A DNA stretch of 64,000 nt. It comes from Rhynchopus euleeides (Eukaryota; Euglenozoa; Diplonemea; Diplonemida; Diplonemidae). This document shows, piece after piece, positions 44,368-56,545 of the stretch. The stretch is from contig OY723261.1 of assembly GCA_963210315.1 (NCBI GenBank), positions 992,001 through 1,056,000 on the forward strand, in the 5' to 3' direction. A model generated the notes under the pieces. It saw only the letters and a list, made by a program, of their open reading frames with translations, did no database searches and had not been told where the DNA came from. Position 1 is the stretch's first letter. Each line of letters starts with the position of its first letter. The position numbers were made by a program, and so were the translations under genes.

Positions 44368-46248
44368 TTACTCGGCCTTGGCCGGGGCGGTGGCCAGGAA
44401 CTCGCTGTGCTCCTGTGTATGGGGTGGGGATGTATGCAGGTGTGGGAATGCAGGCAGGCAGGCGGTACATAGGCGGTGCAGGAACAGAACAGGCGTGCAA
44501 GGGAAGACTGCCACACAACAAGAAGACAGCAGCACATACGGCGTAGAGGTCCTTCACCAGGCGGGTCTCGGCCCACAGGTCGGGGGTCAGGTAGCCGTAC
44601 GTCTTGCCGAGGGCCGCGAACACAGCCTTCACGAAGTTACCCATCGTCTTCGTGGCACCAATGGAGCACGTGAAGCAGTCGTCCACACCGGCGAGCGACA
44701 GCAGCTGTGATGTTGAGGTGTGTTGAGGTGAAGGGCAACGGATGCTGGCTCAGACAGCAGCACACATCATCTGGATACAGGCTGACGTGGGGCAACACAG
44801 CACAACACAGCACAGCGCAACACAACACAAAGGAACTGCACGGATGCTGGTGCCCAGATGCGTGCAGAGGCGACACAGACGATTCACTTTCCCCACACAG
44901 AAGCTGAAAGCCAGAAACATACCCTCTTCGACACCGGGGAGCCGACCAGACCGGTACCCTTGGGGGCCGGAATCAGACGCACGCGCACAGACCCGCACTT
45001 GCCCGTCACCTGTGTGGTGGTGTGGTGTGTGAAGATGAAGTCACGTCAAGACAAAGGCAAGATCTTGACTGAACGTGTCGTGTCTCGGGCAGCGAGGTGG
45101 CAGACGTGTGTGCACAGCAGCACACCGCTGTGTTATGGCCCCCTTTCGGATGGAAATCCTTCTCGTCAACAACAACACAACCAGAACACTAGACCAGTGC
45201 CTCACCGTCATTCCGATCTCGACTCAAGGAACGGCACGACTGCCTTTTGTCAAGAATTAAACCACAGCTCGTTTGATCGTGCATGCAGGTGACACGTAGG
45301 AAATATCCAACTGAAAGAGTGTTGTCATCATCCAAAGGGTGGGCCGTGAGAGGAACAGCTACGCTACTCAGCAAAGTGTTGTTATACGAACAGAAAGCCG
45401 CTCACAAGGCAGGTGCCTTCGCGAAGAGGAATCCAAGTTGTGTTGATCATCACAGCAGAGAACAGACAAAGAACAGGAAGGTAGGTCCTCCAGGTGCTTC
45501 ATGGTTATGTGTGCTACATGTGGTGTACATCTTGCATGGCACACTGTCTTGTGTGTGACAAGAACAACATGTCGTGTCTTGGGCAGCGAGGTGGCAGACG
45601 TGTGTGCACAGCAGCACACCGCTGTGTTATGGCCCCCTGTTGAGCTTGCAACATCATCTTGTTGTACCTTCAACCGACGTATGAGACACACGTCACATTG
45701 AATCAAATGAAGGCAAGGCAAGTCAAGTCAAGTCAAGTCAACAATACTAACCAAACCAAACCAAACAAAACAAAACATACCTTGCACGGCACGGTGTGGG
45801 GCTTCCCAAGCTTGGTACCCCAGTACCCACGACGGATGGGGATCAGCGACAGCTTCGCCAGGATGATGGCAGAGCGGATCGCGGTGGCCACCTCCTTCGA
45901 GCACTTCACGCCCAGACCGATGTGGCCGTCGCTGTCACCCACCACGATGAAAGCCTTGAAACGAGTGCGCTGACCGGCGCTCGTCTGCTTCTGCACAGGC
46001 ATGATCTTCATCACCTCGTCCTTCAGGGGCTTGTCCTTCGGGTAGAAGGTGTCCACGATCTGGTGCTCCTTGATGGGCAGCGAGTGCAGGTAGATCTCCT
46101 CCAGCGACTTAACGCGCCCCTCCTTGACCAGACGGCCCAGCTTCGTGATGGGGTTCCACTCCTCCTCCTTCTTGGGCCCCTGCTTCTGCCCAGGGCGACG
46201 GCCACGCCCGAACCCACCCTTGCCAGCCGGCTTCTGTGCGTCAGCCAT
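44368..46248 (-). CDS. RPS2: 40S ribosomal protein S2 (uS5), copy 2
   Basis: Exons 46248..45781, 45009..44923, 44704..44540 and 44412..44368 give the same 254-aa protein as copy 1. Exons appear identical and introns differ by small indels and point changes (for example about 40 bp present at 30027-30068 in copy 1 is absent here). Homology begins at the stop codon and ends four bases before the start codon; both UTRs are unrelated to those of copy 1. Two expressed copies could meet high demand for ribosomal protein or provide separate 5'/3' regulation. Confidence 0.96.
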
Positions 46249-47693
46249 TGTGGATATGTACGGCTTGTGTGTGAAGACCTGCGCGCGGGGAATGATTTTC
46301 CGAGACACCACAGAACAAACGGGCCACTCCAGGATGACCTTCAAATGAACAAGCTTCGAGCAAAATCAACCACCTGCCACACCGAATGACAACCTGCAAG
46401 ACCGGGCCTACCACTCCCGTTCACTCACATCTACATGAACGACTTGCCAGACGCCGCTGTACTCCACCACGGTCCAACAGACACCTCACCGCACCTGGGC
46501 GGGAGTTGGGAACCCTTCGTATCGACAACAAAAGCAGGGCGGGTCTCAACGACCCCCATGGGCGAAGCCCGGGAGCGGGCTAGAGCCTTGACGCAACACC
46601 CCCCCCCCCCCACACACACTACTCCCCGCTGGTGCACCCCCCACACACCCTCCCTGCTGCCACCCCCTGTTCTGCGGTCTATTCCCTAACAACACACACA
46701 CACACACAGGGTGGGCTAGGACCCGTGCAGGGTTAACCCACCTAAAAAGTGATCAACACACACACACACACCCCTCCTTCCCCCTTTCCCGTTCCACCCA
46801 CGCCAGCAATCCGTAGCACACATGTAGTTACGTTAGTTGCTCCGCCACGCGCGAGCCTCCCTTCGAGGATGGGACACAGCGCAGGCAAGGAGACTGGGAC
46901 CAACCACGCCCCCACCCCGCCACCCCTCCAGTCCAGATCCACCTTCCCGACAATATAGACGCTCTGCCACTTGAGGGTCTGTTCCGAGTGACGAGAGACG
47001 GCTCTATATCTGGCATGGTTCAAAAAAAATTAAGGAAGCCTCTCCAATCGGAGGTGGGTCTTGTGTATGTTTTGGCGGGGGTGCGGCAGGAGTCTTGAAA
47101 AGACAGGCGTGATTGAATAGTTCAATGAATGTGTGTTTCGGAGGGGATGGGGTGGAGGGTGGGGGGGATGCGGGGATGGGGGGGTGAGGGGCGGGCAAGG
47201 CAAGGCAAGGAAAGAGAGTTTCACAGCAACACCCCCCACCCCCCACCCGCCAGCAGCAGCAACAAAAAAACACAGCATCGGATTTGAAAAGTTGAAAAGC
47301 TTGTAACGTTAACTCCGCTCCCTGCTCTGTGTGAGATCCACAAAGGATCATGTTCCCGGAAAAATAAATGAAGATGCATAAGCCAATCCGCAGTGTGATT
47401 GGGGTCGCCCTCGCTGCCCTCGGTTGGTTCCTGTTGCAATCATACCCACCCTGAGCTGGATTCGGTTGCCCCCGACACCCCCCCCTCCCCTGTGGTGCCG
47501 GGATGAATGGGGCTGTAGCTGAAAAACAAAGCCCCTTCCACTCACCCAGGGTAACGGAGATGCGGGGAGGGAGGCCTGGACGGAGCAGCACAGCGAGCGA
47601 CACAACGTGTCCAGACACCACCCCCCCCCCCCCTCTGCACCGCTTGCAGCTGTCTGCTGCTGCCGGCACAGAGCAGCATACATACAGGCAGCC
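46249..47693. other. Intergenic stretch with microsatellites
   Basis: About 1.4 kb with CA repeats at about 46690-46708 and 46755-46772 and long C or G runs near 46598-46610, 47150-47190 and 47618-47632. No gene. Confidence 0.5.
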
Positions 47694-50600
47694 TTAATTG
47701 TCGCAGTCTTCCGCCGCAGGAGCTTGCTCTGTTTCCTCTGGCGGAGGAGGTGGCCGCTTTGGCACGGTAGTGGGTGAGCATAAGGCGTCGAGGAACGTCC
47801 CAGAGAGGGATCTCTGGTGGACAGCCCCTGTGCCACCTGCAGACATGATGTCCTTCACGTGTGCTGGCAGCTGCGGCGGTTCGATGCGGCGCGGCGGTTT
47901 GGCAGGGACGCTTTGGAAATACTCCGGAGCAGGGCGGTTGCACGACGACACCTCCTGCTGCTGGGCATCCTGGATCAGCTCGCCTATGTCGTGCACAGTG
48001 ATGCTGAGGGCATGCTTCGTTGTGTTGTAGTTGAACTCATAGATGCAGTGCTGTGGAAGCGTCAGGTACACACACAGCTCTGGAAGCATCTCGGACAGGT
48101 AGGCATACAGCCCCCGGCACACGTCAAGGTGACCAATGATGAGCACTGGCAGTGTGCTCCTGTGCAGGTCGAGGATAACCTGCTCCAGGCGCTGGTTCAT
48201 GTTGCTGTAGCTCTCACCGCGCGGCCACCCGTAGAAGTACTTATCCCTCGCCCGCTTGCTCCACAGGAGGGGGAACTTCTGCTTGATTTCCTCAGGTGTC
48301 AGCCCGTCGCATTCTGCAGCGTTAATTTCGTTCAACGTTCTGAAGGGGAGGGGTGTGGGTGGAGGTAGAGGCGGCAATGCGCGCACAGGATTACAGTCTT
48401 CTCCAAAAGGGTGGTGTTGCGGTGTTGTCAGGAAGCTCGGACAAGAAGATAATCATTTTGGGGATCGTCCGGTGTTCACGCTTCATTGATGCATCGAGTG
48501 GACATACTTGTATTGCACGTTCAGGAAGCGCTTACCACTGAAACAGGACTGTGTTTGTTCAGCCCTCTTCATGGTTGATCCGAACACCTGCAGCAGGACA
48601 CAATGCTAGACACATCAGGTGGCTGCACTCATACCTGCATGCGTTTATGCTTGTGATTCGGAAGGTTAAAGAACCTCCGGACTGCTGCGGCATGCTGCCA
48701 TCCCTGCATTGATGGCAGGGTGTGACCCAGTCAACAGATACCCAGGCCCCCCCGAGAAACAACTGCCCCAATCGTAATATTTCGGCCCCCGCCACAGAGT
48801 ACAACGGGACAGTTGCACTGCGCCACCCCACGGTTGCAAGTGCCCCAAAGAATAACGAGTGATCGTACCTTACTTGTCAGCTCCGAGTCCCCACCGACAC
48901 GGTTCGCAACTTGGTGCAAGCACTCTCCCGTGCGCACAAGGTACCTGTGTGCACAACATGTGGGGCAGCACGTTTGCTGCAGGCATACGTCGGCGTGTTG
49001 ACAGGGTGAAGGTTGAAGAGGAAGAAGAGCAGCTTCTGGCACAGATGCCCTGTGACCTTATTGATGCTGACCTTCGTCCCGGTGTTATGGTTCATTGTGG
49101 TGGAGATCTGCACCCACGACAGGTCTCCGTCAATATGCTCGCTGAGAGGGTGGTGGCGGCGCAACTGCCTCTTCTCACGCTCCTCGTGCTCACGCATCAG
49201 CCGCTCCTCCTCCTCGGGCGGCACATCCCCACCCCCCAGCACGTTTGCTTTGATCAGATCACGGTCGTTCGAAGCCGCGTCAATGAAGAGCACACGCTCC
49301 TGAGACGCAACAGGGGCAACCTGCTGGATCAGCCGCCTCCTGTCATCGACAAGGCACTGCGTGGCGCCCAGCACCCCCACTGCCCCTGGTGTGTCCTCGA
49401 GGAAGTTCACCATCGACTGCACGATGTCTGTGTCGTTCTCCCTCTCCGAACCGAAAATTCGTGCCCTCACACCTTTCCAGTTCAGCCACCGGCACAGCCT
49501 CTGGGCGATAAACGTTTTACCCCGCCCTGGCAAACCCATCATCACAATCACAAGGTTGCTTTTGTCAGAGTTCCAGTGGATCGTCTCACGCCGCTTCTGG
49601 ATCACACTCGGGATGTCGTGTGGGATAGAGGCACACTGCGCAAGGGTGCGGATCCCCGCCAGAATGTGAGCTATGTTGGTGTCGGGCAGCGTGGCGCACG
49701 TCCCAATGTCAGGAAACATCAGGCGCGGGGGTGCGGGGCAGAACTCTATCTTCTTGACTGACGGGCGACGCACACCCTGCACGGCACAGAGAAGTTGCAG
49801 GGATGGCTGCAGGACATGCACTGTCATACCTTGACGTCGTAGAAGAGAACGCCCTCCTCGCAGCGGAAGACAAGTGTGTTGCGTGAATTGGGGTCAACAA
49901 AGGACACGGGTTCCGGTGACTCAGTGAGCACGGCAGGCGGCAGGGTGATGACCTCGTCGATTTCACCCTCTTCCGTGACTGAGGTGTCGAGGAGCCCGGT
50001 GGACATCACGCGTGGCGGGGGCTCGAACTCGACAGGCTCTGACATATCGGCATCGCGCAGGTGGCTTGTGAGGCCAAAGTCGTTCCACTGACAGCTGGCA
50101 AAACTCGCAGCGCCAGAACCGGCGTGCGAGCTCCCTCCCACTGACAACCCGGACCCTGCCAGGTCATCCTCACTGCCGCGCTGGGCTCGGCGGTCACCCC
50201 CGCGCCGTCTCAGCGCTTCCTGCAGCATCTCTGACGCGTGCCCCTCGTTGGCATAGTCGAGGGCTGACTTGCCAACGGCATCAACGGCATTGACAGAGGA
50301 ACCAAAGTCCATCAGCAGCTCCACGATGTCCGACTTCCCTTGTCGCGACGCTTCATGCAGAGGCAGTCGTCCCGAGGAGTTCGGTGTCTGCACCAGCAGT
50401 GGCTCCTGTGTGATGGGGAGGGTGGGTGGGGCACAGTAGAGATTATGTGTAGGTGGGGGCACATGTGATCATCAATCCGCACAGTTGTGGCAAAATCAAA
50501 ACTTCTTGGGAGCAGACACAAAGGCACCCGTATACAGACCGTGTTTGGCTTCTATCATGTCGGTGGCACGTCACTTTGGCAGGTGAGACACGGGGGATCA

Positions 50601-50985
50601 CTTGACCGGCATATCATTGGGGTGGATGGAGTACACTGTGAAGCAAAAGCGTATAATCGGCACCAGTGGTCCAGGGTGGTGCCCCTGGAAAGGCCGACTT
50701 GCGACAGCTTTCCGCAGCTCTATATTTTTGGTTTGAGGATGCAAGAAGAGCAAGAAGGCGCCTGTTGGCCCACCACGATTAACCCAGTCATACCTCAATG
50801 AGACGGCTGCGCACTGCATCAGACTCCTCGTTCTCGATAAAGGAGCAGAGTTCATCGCTCGCCTGGGTGTCTGGAAGGTCAGCCGAACCCAGCCGCCCCT
50901 CAAGGCTTCGGATGGCTTTCAAGAGGTCATCGAACTTGTAAGGCTTTTGCTCCTCGAGACTACCAAAGTAGGGGAGGTCCAACAT
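47694..50985 (-). CDS. PFKFB: Ankyrin-containing 6-phosphofructo-2-kinase / fructose-2,6-bisphosphatase, bisphosphatase site altered
   Basis: Exons 50985..50794, 50405..49830, 49776..48989, 48944..48869, 48703..48635, 48587..48508 and 48339..47694 join in frame to 808 aa. Donors GTATGA, GTATGA, GTATGC, GTACGA, GTATGA, GTATGT; introns 3 and 5 are only 44 and 47 bp. Residues about 65-130 hold ankyrin-like repeats (GRLPLHEASRQGKSDIVELL, GKSALDYANEGHASEML). The kinase domain has MMGLPGRGKTFIAQRL (Walker A) and RYLNW-like CRWLNWKG. The phosphatase half has GGDSELTSKG, LNEINAAECDGLT, GESYSNMNQRLEQVI and IGHLDVCRGLYAYL, but RHGES is RTGEC: the phospho-accepting His is Thr. So the protein probably only makes fructose-2,6-bisphosphate. 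Ankyrin fusion is known in kinetoplastid homologues. The start follows ACCACCAG by 11 nt. Confidence 0.92.
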
Positions 50986-53722
50986 TGACCTTCGCCCTGG
51001 TGGTTGGTGTTGGTGTTGGTGTTTGATGCAGATGCCATGCATGAGTTACATGTGCAATCGGCTATGCTGCGATTTGGTAGTCCAGGAAAAGGTGGGAGGG
51101 GAAGGGGTGAGGGAGGGAGGGGGAGGGGAATCCTGCGCTTGATTCCAGCATCTTGGTATGGGTGCGAGTGTCTGCAGCCCGTCCAACCTTCCCCATCCCG
51201 CTGCGCACAATTTGTCGAAGAGAGAACCTGAACCGAAAGGAAAGACATTGCCGTAAAGAGACTCGATCATCTGGCAAGGAAAGTGTGGCGTCAAGGGTGA
51301 TTTTACACATGGCGGAAACACCTCCGCCACACTACCTGTTGCATGTTGCATATTGTATGTTGCCGAACACACGTCCGTGAAAAGTTTGTAGGAGTATCAG
51401 GCGCACCGAGCGCATGCTCTTGATACGAACTACACTACGATTCACACAACTTCACAGTGTCAGTCGAGGACTGGATATGATGCGCAGTGTGACAGCTACT
51501 GCGCACCGACCTCTCAACGCGGGCATGCGTGGCACGAAGTGCACTGCATGCGAAGGGCTGGCGTTGTTTGTTGTGTCAGCGGGAACTGCGCGGAGGTGAT
51601 CCAAGACTGATCTAACAACACAGCACACAGCTTGGGCCATGCCAGCAGGCCTTGGGACATGCGGGAGTCGGATATCCCCATCTGCCGCGGTGCACATGGA
51701 AGCTACCTTGACAACACTTGCCACTTGCAACTACAGCTGCATTAGCCGTCGGGGACACACGGGAGCTGGAGACAAGAAGTGGGAAGGCTGTCCCTGACAA
51801 AAGCAGGGAGGGACGATACAGGGCAGGGGCTCTGAGAAACCAGAGCTGCGAGAGGAGCTCTTGAAGAGCATCTGCAAAACCGTGCCCATCCGCAGTGGGT
51901 TGTTTCTAAGTTCTGCCCAGGTGGAGGGGGGAGGGCAACCATTCGCAGCACTGCACTGTATTGGTGGCCTGAATGCTGAATGAGGGGATGCTCATCAGAA
52001 GGCGTCAAACATCCCACAGACACAGCAGGCCTTACCATTGTCATCTTGCTGTATATCCACTGGCACGCACATTTGCCCCACACGCGATCCGGCGTGCTGC
52101 AGGCACAGTTCTTGTGGACCGGCTCACAGGATAGCAGGAGACACATTTACTCGCGCCACCCACTTCCGCATGCCAGAACCGCATTGTATCGGAATGGAGG
52201 TATGTAGACCAGCTCTGGGAACATTAGGGTCCGGATCACTCCTCGAAGTCTGCGAAGAACAGTGGGACATGTGATGGACCGAGCAAAAAAAGGATGGTAG
52301 CAATAAAGTACGCCTGGAAGCTTCCGTTGGAATTGGAACTGGCACTGGGCGGAACAGCGGGGTGGGGGGGCATACACACAAAAAATTGCCCAGGCTCACA
52401 AGGGGGGGGAAATACGTTGCTGGCTATCAACTTGCAACAGGGGTTGTCTGAATTGATAGAATGGCACCCACCCTCTGTATCTGCCTATGGTAATGTCCAT
52501 TGATGGGTGGGGTGGCGAAGTAGAAGAAGGCAAAGCACAGAAAGTTGACTTCCCTTCTTGACGGGTGGAGGGGGGGGAGGGGTGGGGTGCACATGGTAGA
52601 GGGGCGGCAAGGTCGTGCAGATGGCAAGAACAACTCCGGTGAAAGAGGCATTCCTTTCCCACATAATGAAATCTCGCATCAAGGGGGCAGCAGGGAAATG
52701 ATCACCGTGAGGTGGCCTACACCTTGCTTGTTCGCGACAACGCGAGAAACGGCAAGGAACAGACACAATGCTGTGAATGACTTGAAGGGGGGTAAGAACA
52801 GAAAAGAGAGAGAAGTGGGCAATGCCCTTTACTGTCAATCCGTGGCGTAATGGAAGAATGTTCATCTTTTGAGGAACAACTTCGAATACCGATTTGAAGA
52901 TCACACAAAAAAAAACACGTCACTGTGAGAGGGCCCAGGGAGCCACCGTGGCAATCGTCTGGCCCCGTCAGCACGCAGAGTCGTTAAGGCAACCCTTTTA
53001 CCTGCTGTGTATCTATCAAAGGCTACTGGTGACCATTCTTCCTGGGTGCACATCCCCTTACCCCCTCCCCCACCTGCAGGCTATACCAGCGTCGCATTTG
53101 TGGCGCGCGCCATAACCTCCCCTGTGCTCTGTTGAGCACGGCTCCACACAAATTCTGGCACCAAAGCCGTATAAAATTGAGAACAGAGGAACAGGGTGTC
53201 ACCCTATGCACCCCCATTAACCACCCGGGGCACCTGTGAGCGTTTGCTGCCGGATGCATTGCTGACCACACCTCCACCCCGACCCCACCAGACAACCCTT
53301 CCCCCTGCCCCCTCCGTTCCCGACGAAGCTCCTTGAGGGCACTCACTTTTTGACCAACGGGTGAAAGCAACCAAGCTGCACCCTGGCAACTCCCACGGGA
53401 CCTTCCAGAGACCTCATAGATGAATCAGATGATTTGTCATAGGAGGGCATCTCAGAGGGACACCGTGGGGTCGCAAACCGCCAACCGGGCAGAGGCCTTG
53501 GCGGTGAAGAGGAGAAGAAGGGGTGGTGGGGAGGGGCATGGGGAACAGGGGAAGAAGAGGGGGCCGGACTGAATGAACCTGAAAGCTCAAAATTGTTCAA
53601 ATCGTTCAGAGTTGCTGAAGACGAAGGCCGCGGGAAGTGGGGAGAGGTGGCAGATGGAGTGGGGGCGAGATGTTTTTTTATCTGAAGACCGCCGTGCGTC
53701 TATAGAGGGCGGGCGCCTGGAT
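50986..53722. other. Gene-poor stretch upstream of PFKFB
   Basis: About 2.7 kb. Several open frames exist but none has recognisable protein features. Purine-rich plus-strand stretches (51085-51130, 52565-52590) are present. Confidence 0.5.
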
Positions 53723-53868
53723 GGTTGCCTCCAAATCGGGGTTGTGGGGAGAAAATCGGCCAAATGAGGTTCGGGTCGTCTCTTGTGCGAAATTCAGACA
53801 AAACTCAAGTATTCAAACGCTATACCTACCCCAACCGCAACCCCACCCCCTGCCTTCTGCCCCCCCTA
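53723..53868. repeat. 146-bp direct repeat, copy 1
   Basis: Identical, as read, to 54150-54295 over 146 bp, with 281 bp between. It begins GGTTGCCTCCAAATCGGGG and ends CCCCCCCTA. Confidence 0.9.
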
Positions 53869-54149
53869 TATGCCGATGGGTGGGTCTATTTTGGACGTTT
53901 GAGGCCGATTTCGAAGGAATTTTTGTGTTTTGAGCCTATTTTGGGCCCTAAAACGCGTTAAAACCGGTCCCGAAAATGGCTGATTTTTGGCCTTGGCCAA
54001 ATCTCGCCCAAAATATTGACCCAAAATTTTCTGGGACGAAAATCGGGTCCTGGTGGTCTGGAACTGTCCATTTTCGAAGACAGTCGTGAGAAAATCTCGA
54101 GTTTCCGCCCCGAGTTCCCTCATGCGACCCCAAAAATCAAGCAAATGAG

Positions 54150-54295
54150 GGTTGCCTCCAAATCGGGGTTGTGGGGAGAAAATCGGCCAAATGAGGTTCG
54201 GGTCGTCTCTTGTGCGAAATTCAGACAAAACTCAAGTATTCAAACGCTATACCTACCCCAACCGCAACCCCACCCCCTGCCTTCTGCCCCCCCTA
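54150..54295. repeat. 146-bp direct repeat, copy 2
   Basis: Exact partner of 53723-53868. The simplest reading is a recent partial tandem duplication of a 427-bp unit. Confidence 0.9.
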
Positions 54296-55570
54296 CCCCT
54301 GTGCAAGGTCATGTGCCCCGTCCCATCGCGTGTTGCCTTGATTGTTGCAGATTTTCAAATTGGGAAATTTCAGGTGACCCGATGATAGGGATGTACCCCG
54401 AGGGTCTACCTGCAGGGATCCACTTTTTGCTATGCCTGCATTGCTGCTGTTTGCGCTTCTCGCCTCCACACACCACCCTGGGGGGAGGGACAGAGGGCGG
54501 AGGGGGCTACACACTTACACAACCGATTCGGTCAAACAATGCCACGTCATCCCCATTGGGGTCCTGGACCGCGGCGTCTCTCCCAGCGAATTGGTGTCGT
54601 CATCAGGCAGGCTAAGTAGTTGTCTACACAGGACATTGGTTTTAAGGGGGGTCTGAGTTCTGCGGAACTGGCTTCAAGGGACGCCCCCTCGTAATGACTG
54701 GGTGGATGGAGCCAAGTAATACCAGGTGGTCGGACACCGGAACTCTCGGCATTTATTAGTCGCGGGAACTGTGTCCGTGTGGTAGGTGACCCCTTCCGAT
54801 TCCACTGATTCCACTCTTGAACATGTAGTGTTGAAAGATACTTGGTGTTCTGATGTTTTACAGGGTACTTGACAAAGGAAAGAGGGTGGTCAGTCTTGTG
54901 ATCCACCCTGAATCCTTCCTGTGAGCAGCAGATCCACAACACCTTGACTTCTTTCAGCGGCTGTATTGATATTGCCTGACACAGCAAACATGATTCAATT
55001 GGAGGAACAAGCCTCGTACACCAGCGGCCCAAAAGGTGGATTTCATGTATGGTTTTAGGATTTCCCTTATTACTGATGGTGTAGAGACTACAAAGCCTGA
55101 CCTGATGACGCCGCCATGAACCTGGGAGACACGCCGCGTGAGAAGGGACCTCGGTGCGGGGTGGCGTGAAGATCCTGCCTGAGTGCCCTCGTCGGGACCC
55201 GCGGTAAACCGTGGCGTTCCCCCCGAGGCAAGTCCAGGACGAAGGTTGCAGATAACCGCTGCACCTCTTCGCCCGAAAGGAGCTCACAGGATAGGGGAAC
55301 TGCCCACACCCCACTCACGACAGTGTATCCGAAAGGTGCACTGCGCGTGTGGTGGCGGTGTCGGGTCCAGACCCACCTCGTTCCCCCATGCCCGTCAGTT
55401 GTTGCCCCTCCAGGGGTGGCTGCTGTCTGGCATGGGGGGCGCCCTCCCTGCCTTGCAAGGGAAAATGTAGAACGGCATGCTGCCCGTTTCTTCATTTTTC
55501 ACCTTGCCTGGTGGGGGGGGAACCTCTCACGAGGCAAAAAAGAGGAACGGCATGCTGCCCGTTCGCTCAT
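54296..55570. other. Gene-poor stretch with an unsupported open frame
   Basis: A 255-codon minus-strand open frame (54547-55314) is present but has no family resemblance, no acceptor pattern upstream and composition like its surroundings. A 35-bp direct repeat (GAACGGCATGCTGCCCGTT) occurs at about 55470 and 55546. Confidence 0.4.
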
Positions 55571-56270
55571 TTTTGCCTCGGATTTACATATGTAAGCTCC
55601 GGATTTTACATATGTAAACTCCAAAATTTACATATGACCTCGTCCAAAACCCCCCCCCCCAAAGTGTACCTTTTTGGGATTTTTTCACTTTTTCGAATTT
55701 TCCGGTGGTTTGGCCCAACCCCCACCCCCGAAAATGTATATTTTCACATCCCGACACCCAGAGAGGGCATTCCCCGTCTCCCAACAGGCCCAGGCTGACT
55801 ATGAAGGCTCTAAAGGAGCTTGCAGAACCCTGAAAGCGCTGCCGCCCCAGAACACGGGGTTTGAGAGCAGCAAAGGGCAGCGTACGGCGGTCGCGGGCAC
55901 TGCGAAGAAACCCTTTAGCAGATTTGGTGATGAGCTCCCCAGTGCAATGCTGGCTACAGCTGTACGAAGTGAACAGAGCTCCTCGCAACACTCGAGTTTC
56001 CAAGAACTGCAGCTAGAAAGAAGAAGGGCGGTACTGGTCGTACTGTCGTGCACGCTCTGAACGATGGGTTCCCTCAGGGGCCAGGCCTTGTTGGTGGATT
56101 CACTCTTCACACGCACAGCAGGGGTGACCACTCGACCTTGTTCACTCCCAATGAAGGAGCGGATAGGCTGCGCTAAACGGCCCCTCGTCTTGTGCGGAAG
56201 GCTCAGCATACAACAGTGAGCATTTACGTCCCTCCCGGGGCGGGGAAGCCCCAAATGACCCTCGAGGGAG

Positions 56271-56318
56271 GCGAAAAATGCCTCGAGGGTGCTAAGCGCC
56301 CTCGAGGGCATTTTTCGC
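56271..56318. repeat. 19-20-bp hairpin
   Basis: GCGAAAAATGCCTCGAGGG pairs with CCCTCGAGGGCATTTTTCGC (one bulged G) around a 9-nt loop. Confidence 0.8.
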
Positions 56319-56479
56319 TCCTGAGAATGCGGCGCCTGGGAGGGAGTTTGTTCGCTTCCTCTCTCCACACTCGGGAGACCTTTCAAGCCCTCCCGAGCCT
56401 TGCCCGAAGTCGCCCAAAAACAGCAAAAATCGCGTTTTTGACCGGTTTTCAGCGGTAATTTACAGCGTGTCACCCGCAG

Positions 56480-56545
56480 GGAGTGTAAAGTGAGCTGGAG
56501 GGAGTGTAAACCACTTTACACTCCCTCGAGCTCACTTCACGCTCC
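56480..56545. repeat. About 31-bp hairpin
   Basis: GGAGTGTAAAGTGAGCT..GGAGTGTAAA pairs with TTTACACTCC..AGCTCACTT.AC.CTCC around CCAC, with a few mismatches. Confidence 0.8.

Noticed and set aside
48945-48988. Read-through of PFKFB exon 3 into YACSKRAAPHVV
   Set aside because: A GTATG donor and CACACAG acceptor remove 44 bp and restore the family sequence YLVRTGEC, so the read-through residues are intronic.
52840-52905. Possible tRNA (TGGCGTAATGG followed by TTCGAATAC)
   Set aside because: The A- and B-box-like words are present but acceptor, D and anticodon stems do not pair.
54547-55314. A 255-codon minus-strand frame in the gene-poor region
   Set aside because: No recognisable domain, no acceptor pattern at the start, and composition like the surrounding non-coding DNA.
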